A stretch of DNA of 64,000 nt. It comes from Fusibacter tunisiensis (GTDB taxonomy: Bacteria > Bacillota > Clostridia > Peptostreptococcales > Acidaminobacteraceae). The notes under the pieces were generated by a model that saw only the letters and a list, made by a program, of their open reading frames with translations, had not been told where the DNA came from and did not search any database. Of this stretch, positions 35,174 to 44,121 are shown one piece after another. Location of the stretch: assembly GCF_016908355.1 (NCBI RefSeq), contig NZ_JAFBDT010000004.1, forward strand, positions 105,960 to 169,959, given 5' to 3'. Position numbers and translations under genes: made by a program. Each line of letters begins with the position of its first letter. The stretch's first letter is position 1.

Positions 35174-35750
35174 TAAGGATCAAGTGATTAGGTTGGTTAG
35201 GAGTACCCTCGACCAACAAGATCAGGTTATTTTGGGGATCGATGGGAGATGTGGCAGTGGGAAAACGACATTTGCCAAGGACTTGCTGGCCCATTTTGAC
35301 GGTGTGGTAATTCACATGGATGATTTTTTTCTGCCTAAGGACATGCGGACACTTGCACGTATGGAAGAGCCGGGTGGAAATGTACATTACGAGCGGGTTT
35401 TAGAGGAAGTTATAAGTCCAATTTTAAAAAACGCCCCTATTTCCTATCGAAAATTCAGATGTGATTTGGCGTGTTTTGAGACAAAACCTATTGAACTGCC
35501 AACTGCTAGATTGATTATCATAGAAGGGGCGTATGCGTTTCATCCTCTACTCCAGCCCTATTATGATCTTAAAGTCTTCATGACGCATAGCCCTGAAAAA
35601 CAAAAACAGCGCATTGTTAAGCGAAACGGCGAGCTGGGTTGGGGGCGTTTTGAAACCATGTGGATTCCCTTGGAAGAAAAACACATTGGTGAAAATAAGG
35701 TGCTTGAATTTTGTGACGTGATTTTGGACACAAGCGGTGAAAACTGGTAA
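35160..35750 (+). CDS. Uridine kinase-like P-loop kinase
   Basis: A 196-residue kinase. ATG at 35160 (MRLSDKDQVIRLVRSTLDQ) is preferred; an upstream ATG in frame lies deep inside the MarR gene. Walker A is LGIDGRCGSGKTTFAKDL; the substrate region has VVIHMDDFFLPKDMR, as in uridine kinase/phosphoribulokinase-type enzymes, then IIEGAYAFHPLL. Similar small proteins are annotated as (d)CMP- or uridine kinase-like. The ribosome site is weak, consistent with coupling to the upstream gene it overlaps. Confidence 0.8.
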   Translation: MRLSDKDQVIRLVRSTLDQQDQVILGIDGRCGSGKTTFAKDLLAHFDGVVIHMDDFFLPKDMRTLARMEEPGGNVHYERVLEEVISPILKNAPISYRKFRCDLACFETKPIELPTARLIIIEGAYAFHPLLQPYYDLKVFMTHSPEKQKQRIVKRNGELGWGRFETMWIPLEEKHIGENKVLEFCDVILDTSGENW

Positions 35751-35755
35751 CAAAA

Positions 35756-35798
35756 AAAGTCCTCTCGAATCTTTAATTAAAGACTTGAGAGGACTTTC
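35756..35798. terminator. Bidirectional terminator (kinase / ferredoxin)
   Basis: AAAGTCCTCTCGAA and its complement TTGAGAGGACTTT, close to a perfect inverted repeat, separate two convergent genes, with A-rich and T-rich flanks suiting both strands. Confidence 0.85.
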
Positions 35799-35808
35799 TG
35801 TTTGTTGA

Positions 35809-35973
35809 TTATTGAGGTTGTGGTGCGTCTACTGGGCAAACATTTGCACAAGCACCGCAATCGATGCAAGCATCGCTGATTACGTAGATTGTATCACCAG
35901 CAGAAATAGCATTTACTGGACATTCTGGCTCACAAGCGCCACAAGAAATACAAGAATCGTTAATTACGTACAT
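35809..35973 (-). CDS. 2[4Fe-4S] ferredoxin
   Basis: A 54-residue clostridial-type ferredoxin (MYVINDSCISCGACEPECPV...). It has two classic CxxCxxCxxxCP clusters: CISCGACEPECP and CIDCGACANVCP. It moves electrons between pyruvate:ferredoxin oxidoreductase, hydrogenase and similar enzymes in anaerobes. A strong site (AAGGAGG) precedes the ATG on the minus strand. A Rex-like palindrome lies 18 bases upstream, suggesting control by the redox repressor encoded at 32.8 kb. Confidence 0.96.
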   Translation of the reverse strand: MYVINDSCISCGACEPECPVNAISAGDTIYVISDACIDCGACANVCPVDAPQPQ

Positions 35974-35990
35974 AATGGACCTCCTTATAA

Positions 35991-36008
35991 TTGTTAAGTG
36001 TTTAACAC
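35991..36008 (-). promoter_or_regulatory. Candidate Rex operator of ferredoxin
   Basis: TTGTTAAGTGTTTAACAC matches the clostridial Rex operator form TTGTTAA-N4-TTAACAA with one mismatch. It lies just upstream of the ferredoxin coding region and downstream of a TATAAT-like -10 box on the minus strand (about 36021-36028), a position that would block transcription. Confidence 0.65.
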
Positions 36009-36197
36009 TTTTTGACTTCAGTTAATTATAATATGGATTAAAGAAGACTCACAAGATAAGAGACTAAAAAAGTCTTAAAACCCTTACTATTACAATGATA
36101 ATCATTATTAATAAACACATGGACAATAATTAGCCCACAGGGCATATTAATATTATGTAATGATTGGAAAAGAAACTGGATAAAAATTTTTATATGG

Positions 36198-36226
36198 TTT
36201 ACACTGTTTGTGGAATGTGTTAAAAT
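36198..36226 (+). promoter_or_regulatory. SigA promoter of gdhA
   Basis: TTTACA (36198-36203) and TAAAAT (36221-36226) are 17 bases apart. The resulting leader of about 85 bases has a GC-rich patch (CATCGGCGGGGGGCAACCTC) that I do not recognise as a riboswitch. Confidence 0.65.
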
Positions 36227-36317
36227 TAAGGCGATTGGCACTTTAGTATTTTTTTAACAATCTTTTGGAGCCATCGGCGGGGGGCAACCTCAGATCATTT
36301 TAAAGGAGATGTTTGAA

Positions 36318-37658
36318 ATGAAGTACATTGAAGAGGTATTTGAGCAAATTAAGAATCGTAATGGCAGTGAGCCGGAATTTTTGCAAGCAGTTGAAGAGGT
36401 TTTTAAATCGTTGGAACCTGTTATGGCAAAACATCCTGAGTATGTTAAAGCTAACATTCTTGGAAGAATTGCAGAACCGGAAAGACAAATTATTTTTAGA
36501 GTTCCTTGGGTTGACGATGCAGGAAACCTTCATGTAAACAGAGGGTTTAGAGTTCAATTTAACGGCGCTATCGGACCTTACAAAGGTGGAATCCGTTTCC
36601 ACAAGTCTGTTTACCTTGGAATTATTAAGTTCCTTGGATTCGAGCAAATTTTCAAAAATGCATTGACTGGCCTTCCTATCGGCGGTGGTAAAGGTGGTTC
36701 TGATTTTGATCCATCTGGTAAATCAGATGCAGAAGTTATGAGATTTTGCCAAAGTTTCATGACAGAACTTTATAGACATATCGGACCAGATGTAGACGTT
36801 CCAGCTGGCGACATTGGTGTTGGCGGAAGAGAAATTGGCTACATGTATGGACAATATAGAAGAATTAGAGGCGCGTTTGAAAATGGCGTTCTTACAGGAA
36901 AAGGCTTGAGCTATGGTGGGTCTTTAATCCGTCCTGAAGCAACAGGTTTTGGTGTAACTTACTTTACAAGAGAAATGCTTAAAACTCAAGGTGAAACGTT
37001 TGAAGGTAAAACAGTTGCACTTTCAGGTTTTGGTAACGTAACTTGGGGTACTGCAACAAAAGTTACTGAACTTGGTGGTAAAGTTATCACAATTTCAGGT
37101 CCAGATGGTTATGTGTTGGATGAAGATGGTGTTAAGGGCGAGAAAATTGAGTTCCTTACTGAACTTAGATCAAGTGGCAAAGATATTGTTGCGCCATATG
37201 CTGAAAAGTTTGGTGCTAAATTCTTCCCAGGCGAAAGACCTTGGGGCGTTAAAGCGGATATAATCATCCCATGTGCAACTCAAAATGAAATTAGACTTGA
37301 GCATGCGAAACAAATCGTTGAAAATGGTGTTAAGTATGTGTGTGAAGCTTCAAATATGCCAACAACAAACGATGCGCTTGAGTATCTTCAAAAGAATGGT
37401 GTTATTGTTGGACCTGCTAAAGCTGCAAATGCTGGCGGTGTAGCAACTTCAGCGCTTGAGATGAGCCAAAACTCTATGCGTTATTCATGGACTGCTGAAG
37501 AGGTTGATGCAAAACTTCAACAAATTATGAAAACAATTCATGACAATGCATCTTATGCAGCTCAAGAATATGGTTTCGGTTATGACCTCGTTGCAGGCGC
37601 AAACATTGCAGGCTTCAAAAAAGTTGCAGAAGCAATGTTGGCACAAGGCAATTACTAA
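36318..37658 (+). CDS. gdhA: Glutamate dehydrogenase
   Basis: Converts glutamate to 2-oxoglutarate and ammonium, or the reverse. ATG at 36318 (MKYIEEVFEQIKNRNGSEPE) is chosen because AAAGGAG at 36302-36308 is correctly spaced; the ATG at 36309 is too near it. The 446-residue product has the substrate-binding NGAIGPYKGGIRFHKSVYL, the catalytic lysine region GLPIGGGKGGSDFDPSGKSD, and a Rossmann domain with ALSGFGNVTWG. The length fits the 450-residue hexameric family; coenzyme preference is not certain. It may feed glutamate from histidine breakdown into fermentation. Confidence 0.97.
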   Translation: MKYIEEVFEQIKNRNGSEPEFLQAVEEVFKSLEPVMAKHPEYVKANILGRIAEPERQIIFRVPWVDDAGNLHVNRGFRVQFNGAIGPYKGGIRFHKSVYLGIIKFLGFEQIFKNALTGLPIGGGKGGSDFDPSGKSDAEVMRFCQSFMTELYRHIGPDVDVPAGDIGVGGREIGYMYGQYRRIRGAFENGVLTGKGLSYGGSLIRPEATGFGVTYFTREMLKTQGETFEGKTVALSGFGNVTWGTATKVTELGGKVITISGPDGYVLDEDGVKGEKIEFLTELRSSGKDIVAPYAEKFGAKFFPGERPWGVKADIIIPCATQNEIRLEHAKQIVENGVKYVCEASNMPTTNDALEYLQKNGVIVGPAKAANAGGVATSALEMSQNSMRYSWTAEEVDAKLQQIMKTIHDNASYAAQEYGFGYDLVAGANIAGFKKVAEAMLAQGNY

Positions 37659-37663
37659 TTGAA

Positions 37664-37700
37664 TTAAAAAAGACACTCTCTTTGGAGGGTGTCTTTTTTT
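37664..37700 (+). terminator. Intrinsic terminator after gdhA
   Basis: AAAAAGACACTCTC pairs with GAGGGTGTCTTTTT, ending in a T-run. Confidence 0.9.
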
Positions 37701-37730
37701 GTCAAAAAGACACAATTGAAAAATAATACT

Positions 37731-37759
37731 TTGTGGAAAAACGGCATGTTTGTTATAAT
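37731..37759 (+). promoter_or_regulatory. SigA promoter of pucR-like gene
   Basis: TTGTGG (37731-37736) and TATAAT (37754-37759) are 17 bases apart, 32 bases before the GTG start. Confidence 0.6.
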
Positions 37760-37791
37760 AAAACTATAAAAAAGTTATAAAGGAGGTTCTT

Positions 37792-39426
37792 GTGAGCAAT
37801 CAGGAATCCAATGTCGTTTTAAGTGAAGTGATGGCGCTTGATCTATTTAAGACATCAACGCTCTTAACTGGGGCCGAAAATTTAGAAAAGGTTGTGTCAT
37901 CAGTAAATGTAATGCTTGACTCTGAAGTTATAGAGTGGATTGAAGAGGATGGACAAATCTTACTGACAACAGGTCAAGTTTTTGCAAAATTAACTGAAGC
38001 TGAGCTTATGAATTTTTTTGAGTCCTTGGTTTCAAAAAATGTGACGGGCGTATTTGTTAAGGTGAAGCCATATATTGAAGGCTTTGGGCCTGAAATTGTG
38101 GACTATTGTAAGGCACAGGGACTTTCTATTGTCGATTTGGATTATGAGGTATCTTTTACAGATATTTTTTCTGTTGTCTATAACTTGATGTTTCAAAAGC
38201 AAACGGCAATTCTCAAACGCGTAGAAACCTTACATAAAGACACCATGGGCGTGGTGATGGAGGGTGGCAGTATAGACGACGTCTTGAGAAGTATTGGCAA
38301 AACCATTTCTGCACCAATTTTCATAAGAGATTATTATTTTGAAGACACTTATTTTTTGAAGGCTGAATTTGAAGAAATCTATGCCCTTTTATATGAAAAT
38401 ATTGAAACGGTTCAATTTGACGGCAAGCAATCGAAACTGATTCGAGATCAAGTGGCATACAGAGGTGGGGAGATTGAGCGACTTGTGATCCCTATTTTTG
38501 TAAAAAATCAAGTTTACGGACATATTGTTGCATATGGCAAAGATCAAGGGATATCAAACTATGATAAGTTAGGCCTTGAAGCTGCTTCAAACATCATTGC
38601 CATTGAGTTTCTAAAGAAAATATCTGTGCAGGAAGTGGAAAACAAGTACAGACTTGAATTCTTTGATGATTTGATTTCCTTGGATGAAAATAGGCGAGGG
38701 AAAGCGGTTGAAAGGGCATCGAATTTTAGGTTTTCCGAAAATGCAAGTTATGTTGTCCTCAGTATTCGCATGGCACAAAAGGGCGACGTCGATATGGAAG
38801 AACGCTTGTTAAAGGCATCTTACTTGACAGATCTTGTCTGTAAAGATTTAGGGCATAGCTACCTAATTTTAAATAAAAGTAACACCGTTCACATCTTGGT
38901 TATGCTGAAAGAAGGTGAGGGGCTATCCGTTGTTAAGCGCTATACAAAATATATTCATGAAATCCTAAAAAGCAGATTGAAACGGCAAAAAGTTAGGATT
39001 GGATCGGGCCGAATTTATAAAGGAATTCACATGGTTCACAAGAGTCTTTTGGATGCTAGTAGGGCGCTTGAAGCGGCTATGGATTACCTAAATCAAGACA
39101 TTGTCTTTTTTGAGGAAATGGGCGTCTATAAAGTCTTATCGAACACGGCTATAAAAACAGAACTTGAAATCTTTTTAAAAGATATTTTAGAACCTTTAAT
39201 GGCCTATGATGCTCGAAAAGATACGGAACTTATTAAGACGTTGATGGTCTATTTTGAATGTAATGGGAACTTAAAACGCATGTCTGAAGTACTCTTTACC
39301 CATTATAATACGATACTTTACCGGTTGAGCAGAATTCAAGAGATTATTGGGCTGAGCTTGGACGATGAAGAAAATCGTTATGCGATTCACACGGCACTTA
39401 AGGTCCATAAGATATTCAATATGTAA
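37792..39426 (+). CDS. PucR family transcriptional regulator
   Basis: A 544-residue regulator with GTG start behind AAAGGAGG. The N-terminal PucR domain (about residues 10-125) senses a small molecule in known members; a middle GAF-like region follows. The C-terminal helix-turn-helix is in CNGNLKRMSEVLFTHYNTIL then YRLSRIQEIIGLSLDDEENR. PucR proteins control purine or amino-acid catabolism. It sits 52 bases before urocanate hydratase in the same direction and probably controls the histidine/one-carbon genes that follow; this is inferred from position only. Confidence 0.9.
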   Translation: MSNQESNVVLSEVMALDLFKTSTLLTGAENLEKVVSSVNVMLDSEVIEWIEEDGQILLTTGQVFAKLTEAELMNFFESLVSKNVTGVFVKVKPYIEGFGPEIVDYCKAQGLSIVDLDYEVSFTDIFSVVYNLMFQKQTAILKRVETLHKDTMGVVMEGGSIDDVLRSIGKTISAPIFIRDYYFEDTYFLKAEFEEIYALLYENIETVQFDGKQSKLIRDQVAYRGGEIERLVIPIFVKNQVYGHIVAYGKDQGISNYDKLGLEAASNIIAIEFLKKISVQEVENKYRLEFFDDLISLDENRRGKAVERASNFRFSENASYVVLSIRMAQKGDVDMEERLLKASYLTDLVCKDLGHSYLILNKSNTVHILVMLKEGEGLSVVKRYTKYIHEILKSRLKRQKVRIGSGRIYKGIHMVHKSLLDASRALEAAMDYLNQDIVFFEEMGVYKVLSNTAIKTELEIFLKDILEPLMAYDARKDTELIKTLMVYFECNGNLKRMSEVLFTHYNTILYRLSRIQEIIGLSLDDEENRYAIHTALKVHKIFNM

Positions 39427-39478
39427 TGGGGCTGTGATATAATCGTTCTTAGGGATAAGTAAAAAATAGGAGGATGAG

Positions 39479-41485
39479 ATGAATACAATCAATATTGAAA
39501 GTTTGTTTGATGTATTGCCAGAATACCCTGAGTTTAAAAGTGGGATTCGACGTGCACCGATGCGTGAGTTAACACTGACACCTTCTGAAATCGAGTTGGC
39601 ACTCAAAAATGCGCTGAGGTATATACCTGAAAAATGGCATGAAGTGCTTGCGCCAGAGTTTTTAGAGGAACTTTTAACCAAAGGCCGTATTTATGGCTAT
39701 CGCTTTAGGCCTCAAGGCAACATTAAAGGTAAATCTATTGATACCTATAAAGGGAAAACGGTGGAAGGCAGAGCCATACAAGTTATGATTGACAACAATT
39801 TGGATTTTGATATTGCCCTTTACCCATATGAACTTATAACCTATGGTGAAACGGGAAGTGTTTGCCAAAATTGGATGCAATACCATTTGATCAAGAAATA
39901 TCTTGAAGAAATGACAGATGAGCAAACTTTAGTTGTTCAATCAGGCCATCCCCTTGGACTTTTTAAATCACCTAAAACTGCGCCTAGAGTGGTAATATCA
40001 AATGGCCTTATGATTGGTATGTTTGATGATCTTGAAAACTGGAATCGGGCTGCTGCGCTTGGCGTGGCATCATATGGACAGATGACAGCTGGTGGTTGGA
40101 TGTATATTGGACCGCAAGGGATTGTGCATGGAACTTATTCGACACTTTTAAATGCTGGAAGAGATAAACTTGGTATTCCTGAAAAAGAAGACCTAAAAGG
40201 ACGTTTGTTTGTAACGTCGGGTCTTGGTGGCATGAGTGGTGCCCAAGGAAAGGCAACTGAAATTGCTGGTGGTGTTGGCATTATTGCAGAAGTTGATTAT
40301 TCCAGAATTGAAACACGCCATACACAAGGCTGGGTATCTGATATTGCAGAATCGCCTGAAGCTGCGTTTGAATTGGCTAAGACGTATAAAAAAGAAGGCA
40401 AAGCAGTTGCCATTGCGTATCATGGTAATATTGTAGATTTGCTTGAATATGCCGTGGATAAGGAAATTGCCATTGACCTGTTATCGGATCAGACTTCTTG
40501 TCATAACGTGTATGATGGTGGGTATTGCCCAGTTGGAATTTCTTTTGAAGAACGTACGGCACTTTTATCAAATGATAAAAAGCGATTTGTCAACTTGGTT
40601 AATGAGACACTTGTTCGCCATTTTAAGGCCATTAAGGTACTTGTCGAGCGTGGGGTTTACTTTTTTGACTACGGCAATAGTTTTATGAAGGCCGTCTATG
40701 ATGCGGGCGTTCAAGAAATTTGTAAAAATGGCAGAAATGAGTTGGATGGATTTATTTGGCCATCTTACGTAGAAGATATTATGGGACCGGTCCTTTTTGA
40801 TTACGGATATGGGCCTTTTAGATGGGTCTGCTTAAGTGGCAAATCCGATGATTTAGATAAGACCGATCAAGCGGCAATGGCGTGTATTGATCCGGAGAGA
40901 AGATTCCAAGACCGTGACAATTGGGTTTGGATTCGGGATGCAAAGAAAAACAAGTTGGTTGTTGGAACTCAAGCCCGTATCTTGTATCAAGATGCAATGG
41001 GACGACTTAAAATAGCACTTAAGTTTAATGAAATGGTACGAAAAGGTGAGGTTGGCCCAATTATGCTGGGCAGAGACCATCATGATACAGGTGGAACGGA
41101 CTCGCCGTTTAGAGAAACATCTAATATTAAAGATGGTTCAAACATTATGGCGGATATGGCAACCCATATTTTTGCTGGAAATGCAGCGCGGGGTATGAGT
41201 ATGATTGCCCTTCATAATGGTGGTGGTGTTGGCATTGGTAAATCTATCAATGGCGGATTTGGTATGGTTCTAGATGGCAGTGAACGTGTTGATGAAATTT
41301 TAAAAAATGCAATGCCTTGGGATGTTATGGGCGGTGTTGCGAGACGTGCTTGGGCAAGAAATACCCATGCTGTTGAAACTTCAAAACACTATAATGAAAC
41401 GCGTGAAACAGACCACATCACAATTCCGTATATTGCAGATGATGCCCTTGTTGGCAAGTTGGTGAAAGATAAACTGGAAAAATAA
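39479..41485 (+). CDS. hutU: Urocanate hydratase
   Basis: HutU hydrates urocanate to imidazolonepropionate in histidine breakdown using a tightly bound NAD+. The 668-residue product is of the long form seen in some anaerobes (shorter bacterial forms are near 555). Key segments are SGHPLGLFKSPKTAPRVVIS, FVTSGLGGMSGAQGKATEIA, the NAD-site DLLSDQTSCHN, and the C-terminal GRDHHDTGGTDSPFRETSNI. The site AGGAGGATG precedes the ATG. No hutH, hutI or ftcD gene is present in this window; the next gene is fhs. Confidence 0.96.
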   Translation: MNTINIESLFDVLPEYPEFKSGIRRAPMRELTLTPSEIELALKNALRYIPEKWHEVLAPEFLEELLTKGRIYGYRFRPQGNIKGKSIDTYKGKTVEGRAIQVMIDNNLDFDIALYPYELITYGETGSVCQNWMQYHLIKKYLEEMTDEQTLVVQSGHPLGLFKSPKTAPRVVISNGLMIGMFDDLENWNRAAALGVASYGQMTAGGWMYIGPQGIVHGTYSTLLNAGRDKLGIPEKEDLKGRLFVTSGLGGMSGAQGKATEIAGGVGIIAEVDYSRIETRHTQGWVSDIAESPEAAFELAKTYKKEGKAVAIAYHGNIVDLLEYAVDKEIAIDLLSDQTSCHNVYDGGYCPVGISFEERTALLSNDKKRFVNLVNETLVRHFKAIKVLVERGVYFFDYGNSFMKAVYDAGVQEICKNGRNELDGFIWPSYVEDIMGPVLFDYGYGPFRWVCLSGKSDDLDKTDQAAMACIDPERRFQDRDNWVWIRDAKKNKLVVGTQARILYQDAMGRLKIALKFNEMVRKGEVGPIMLGRDHHDTGGTDSPFRETSNIKDGSNIMADMATHIFAGNAARGMSMIALHNGGGVGIGKSINGGFGMVLDGSERVDEILKNAMPWDVMGGVARRAWARNTHAVETSKHYNETRETDHITIPYIADDALVGKLVKDKLEK

Positions 41486-41509
41486 AGTGTCATTGGAAAG
41501 GAGCCAATC

Positions 41510-43180
41510 ATGAAAACAGATGTTCAAATTGCACAAGAGTCAACAATGAAGCCTATCAAAGATGTGGCTGGGAAAGTAGGAATTCCAGAATCGGCTTTAG
41601 AACTTTATGGAAATTATAAGGCGAAAGTGAGTTTAGATCTTCTTAAGCAAAAGCAAAATGAACCAGATGGAAAATTGATTCTCGTTACTGCGATAAATCC
41701 AACGGCTGCAGGTGAGGGCAAGACGACGGTCAATGTTGGATTGAGTATGGGACTTAACAAGATTGGGAAAAGAGCATTTACAGCCTTGCGTGAACCGTCT
41801 TTAGGACCTTGTTTTGGTGTTAAAGGTGGCGCTGCTGGAGGTGGACATGCGCAAGTGGTTCCAATGGAAGACATTAATTTGCACTTTACAGGTGATATTC
41901 ATGCGGTGACGACAGCCAACAACCTTTTGGCAGCCCTTATTGACAATCATATCCATCAGGGCAATCGGTTGGGCATTGATCCAAAGCGTGTGAGCTGGAG
42001 ACGTGCCGTAGATATGAATGACCGTGCACTTAGAAATATTGTTGTTGGATTGGGGAACAAGGGAGATGGTGTTGTCCGTGAGGATGGCTTTGATATTTCG
42101 GTTGCTTCTGAAGTGATGGCAATTCTTTGTTTGGCGATGGACATAAGAGGTTTAAAAGAGCGACTTTCCAAAATGGTGATTGGGTACACATATGAAAACA
42201 AACCTGTCACAGCTGGACAATTGGATGCAGTTGGTTCAATGGCGTTACTTCTAAAAGATGCAATTATGCCAAATCTTGTACAAACGCTTGAAAATACACC
42301 TGCCTTTATTCATGGTGGACCTTTTGCCAATATTGCACATGGCTGTAACTCTGTTGTTGCAACCAAAACTGCACTTAAATTTGGCGAATATGTTGTCACT
42401 GAAGCTGGTTTTGGTGCGGATTTGGGTGCTGAAAAATTCTTTGATATTAAATGCCGGTATGCAGGTCTTGAGCCAAGTGCAGCTGTGATTGTGGCAACGA
42501 TAAAAGCCCTTAAAAAACACGGGGGAGTTGGCAAAAATGATCTTGGCACAGAAAATCTTGAAGCTTTAAAAATTGGGTTTGAGAACTTAAAAAGACATGT
42601 TGAAAATGTTGGAAAATTTGGTGTTCCTGCTGTGGTTGCAATCAATGAATTCCCTACAGACACTCAGGCAGAAGTTGAACTTCTGGATAAAATGTGTCGT
42701 GAAATTGGCGTTCCTGTTGTGTTGACACAGGTTTGGGCTAAGGGTGGCGATGGCGCTGTTGAACTTGCAAAGAAAGTGGTTGAACTTGCTGAGGGTGGCA
42801 CTTCTAAATTCAAGCCTTTATACGAGTTGAATCAACCGATTGTCAAGAAAATTGAGACAGTTGCCAAGGAAATTTATCGTGCAGATGCGGTTGAGTTTTC
42901 AAACAAGGCGCTTAAGGCCATAAAAAAACATGAAGAAGATGGTTTGGGCGATTTGGCAATTTGTATGGCTAAGACGCAATATTCTTTCTCGGATGATCCA
43001 AGCCTAATTGGTGCGCCAGAAGGCTTTAAAATTACGATTAATGATGTTAAAGTATCTGCAGGTGCGGGATTTTTGATCCCAATGGCGGGCGATATTATGC
43101 GTATGCCTGGCCTACCAAAAGTGCCTGCTGCAAATAATATTGATATATTAGAGGACGGCGAAATTATAGGGCTGTTCTAA
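41510..43180 (+). CDS. fhs: Formate-tetrahydrofolate ligase
   Basis: Joins formate to tetrahydrofolate with ATP, or runs in reverse to make ATP when formyl-THF comes from amino-acid or purine breakdown. The 556-residue product has the P-loop [19 protein letters not shown], then [20 protein letters not shown] and [17 protein letters not shown]. The C-terminus ends in [18 protein letters not shown]. It lies 24 bases after hutU, so histidine catabolism and one-carbon recovery are probably expressed together. Confidence 0.98.
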   Translation: MKTDVQIAQESTMKPIKDVAGKVGIPESALELYGNYKAKVSLDLLKQKQNEPDGKLILVTAINPTAAGEGKTTVNVGLSMGLNKIGKRAFTALREPSLGPCFGVKGGAAGGGHAQVVPMEDINLHFTGDIHAVTTANNLLAALIDNHIHQGNRLGIDPKRVSWRRAVDMNDRALRNIVVGLGNKGDGVVREDGFDISVASEVMAILCLAMDIRGLKERLSKMVIGYTYENKPVTAGQLDAVGSMALLLKDAIMPNLVQTLENTPAFIHGGPFANIAHGCNSVVATKTALKFGEYVVTEAGFGADLGAEKFFDIKCRYAGLEPSAAVIVATIKALKKHGGVGKNDLGTENLEALKIGFENLKRHVENVGKFGVPAVVAINEFPTDTQAEVELLDKMCREIGVPVVLTQVWAKGGDGAVELAKKVVELAEGGTSKFKPLYELNQPIVKKIETVAKEIYRADAVEFSNKALKAIKKHEEDGLGDLAICMAKTQYSFSDDPSLIGAPEGFKITINDVKVSAGAGFLIPMAGDIMRMPGLPKVPAANNIDILEDGEIIGLF

Positions 43181-43204
43181 TTTAAACGAAAAAGAGGAAA
43201 GTGC

Positions 43205-43894
43205 ATGCTTGGAACGATTGTAAATGCACTTGCAATTGTAGTGGGTGGCTTTGCAGGTGTTCTGCTTAAAGGCGGGTTGCCAGAAAAGATGAGCACCACT
43301 ATAATGCAGGGTGTTGGGCTTGCGGTGATTCTCCTTGGACTCTCGAGTGCCATGGAAGGGATGCCGTATATAATGGAGATTATTTTCTTTCTTGTTATAG
43401 GAACGGTAATCGGCGAGTGGATAGACATTGAAAAACGTCTCGAAAAAATCGGAGATCGACTCGAGGTTAGATTTTCAAGAGGTGGCTCTACCTTTAGTAA
43501 GGGGTTTGTGGCAGCAAGTCTTTTGTATTGTGTTGGTGCAATGGCCATTATGGGTGCCCTTGAAAGTGGATTAAATGGCAATCATGAAATCCTTTTTGCA
43601 AAATCAGTTCTTGATGGAATCACTTCTATTGTTTTTGCATCAACATTGGGTGTGGGGGTTATTTTTTCAGCAGCTTCAGTTTTGATTTATCAGGGAAGTA
43701 TCACCCTCCTTGCTGGCGGTGCGGCTGAAATTTTGACTGAAACAGTTGTGCTTCAAATGTCGGCAACAGGCGGTCTTTTGATTGTAGGACTTGGCTTATC
43801 CATGGTTCTGTCGTCAAAGATCAGAGTGGCCAACATGCTTCCAAGTGTACTTTTACCAATTGTTTATCATGTTATACAAAATTTGATACTGTGA
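43205..43894 (+). CDS. DUF554 family membrane protein
   Basis: A 229-residue membrane protein of the DUF554 (YdfK) family, proposed transporters without proven substrate. It has about seven hydrophobic segments. The start MLGTIVNALAIVVGGFAGVL is diagnostic, and GLAVILLGLSSAMEG, CVGAMAIMGALESGL and the C-terminal MLPSVLLPIVYHVI support it. AAAGAGGAAAG lies before the ATG. It follows fhs by 24 bases and is likely the last gene of the hutU-fhs unit, ahead of a clear terminator. Confidence 0.88.
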   Translation: MLGTIVNALAIVVGGFAGVLLKGGLPEKMSTTIMQGVGLAVILLGLSSAMEGMPYIMEIIFFLVIGTVIGEWIDIEKRLEKIGDRLEVRFSRGGSTFSKGFVAASLLYCVGAMAIMGALESGLNGNHEILFAKSVLDGITSIVFASTLGVGVIFSAASVLIYQGSITLLAGGAAEILTETVVLQMSATGGLLIVGLGLSMVLSSKIRVANMLPSVLLPIVYHVIQNLIL

Positions 43895-43897
43895 GTG

Positions 43898-43924
43898 AAG
43901 CCGGGATTATATCCCGGCTTTTTT
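43898..43924 (+). terminator. Intrinsic terminator of hutU-fhs unit
   Basis: AAGCCGGGAT pairs with ATCCCGGCTT, followed by TTTT. Confidence 0.9.
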
Positions 43925-44121
43925 ATGGATACTACATACCCCTTGTGTACTTTTAACAAAATAATCGGGATTCATAACAGAACAATTTAACAATACATAT
44001 GAATAATTACAAAAACAAGCAGTTAAAGACGAAGATTATTTGGATAAATATAAAAATTATTTGTGTTTTTGGATTTGTTTTGCTAAAATTTAGAGGTAGA
44101 GAATACTGAATGGAGGTATGT

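Noticed and set aside
36227..36317. A riboswitch in the gdhA leader
   Set aside because: The GC-rich patch CATCGGCGGGGGGCAACCTC matches no aptamer pattern I know.
43925..44121. A purine riboswitch before the purine permease
   Set aside because: The paired ACTCATATAA and CTATGAGT strands and the loop motifs are absent.
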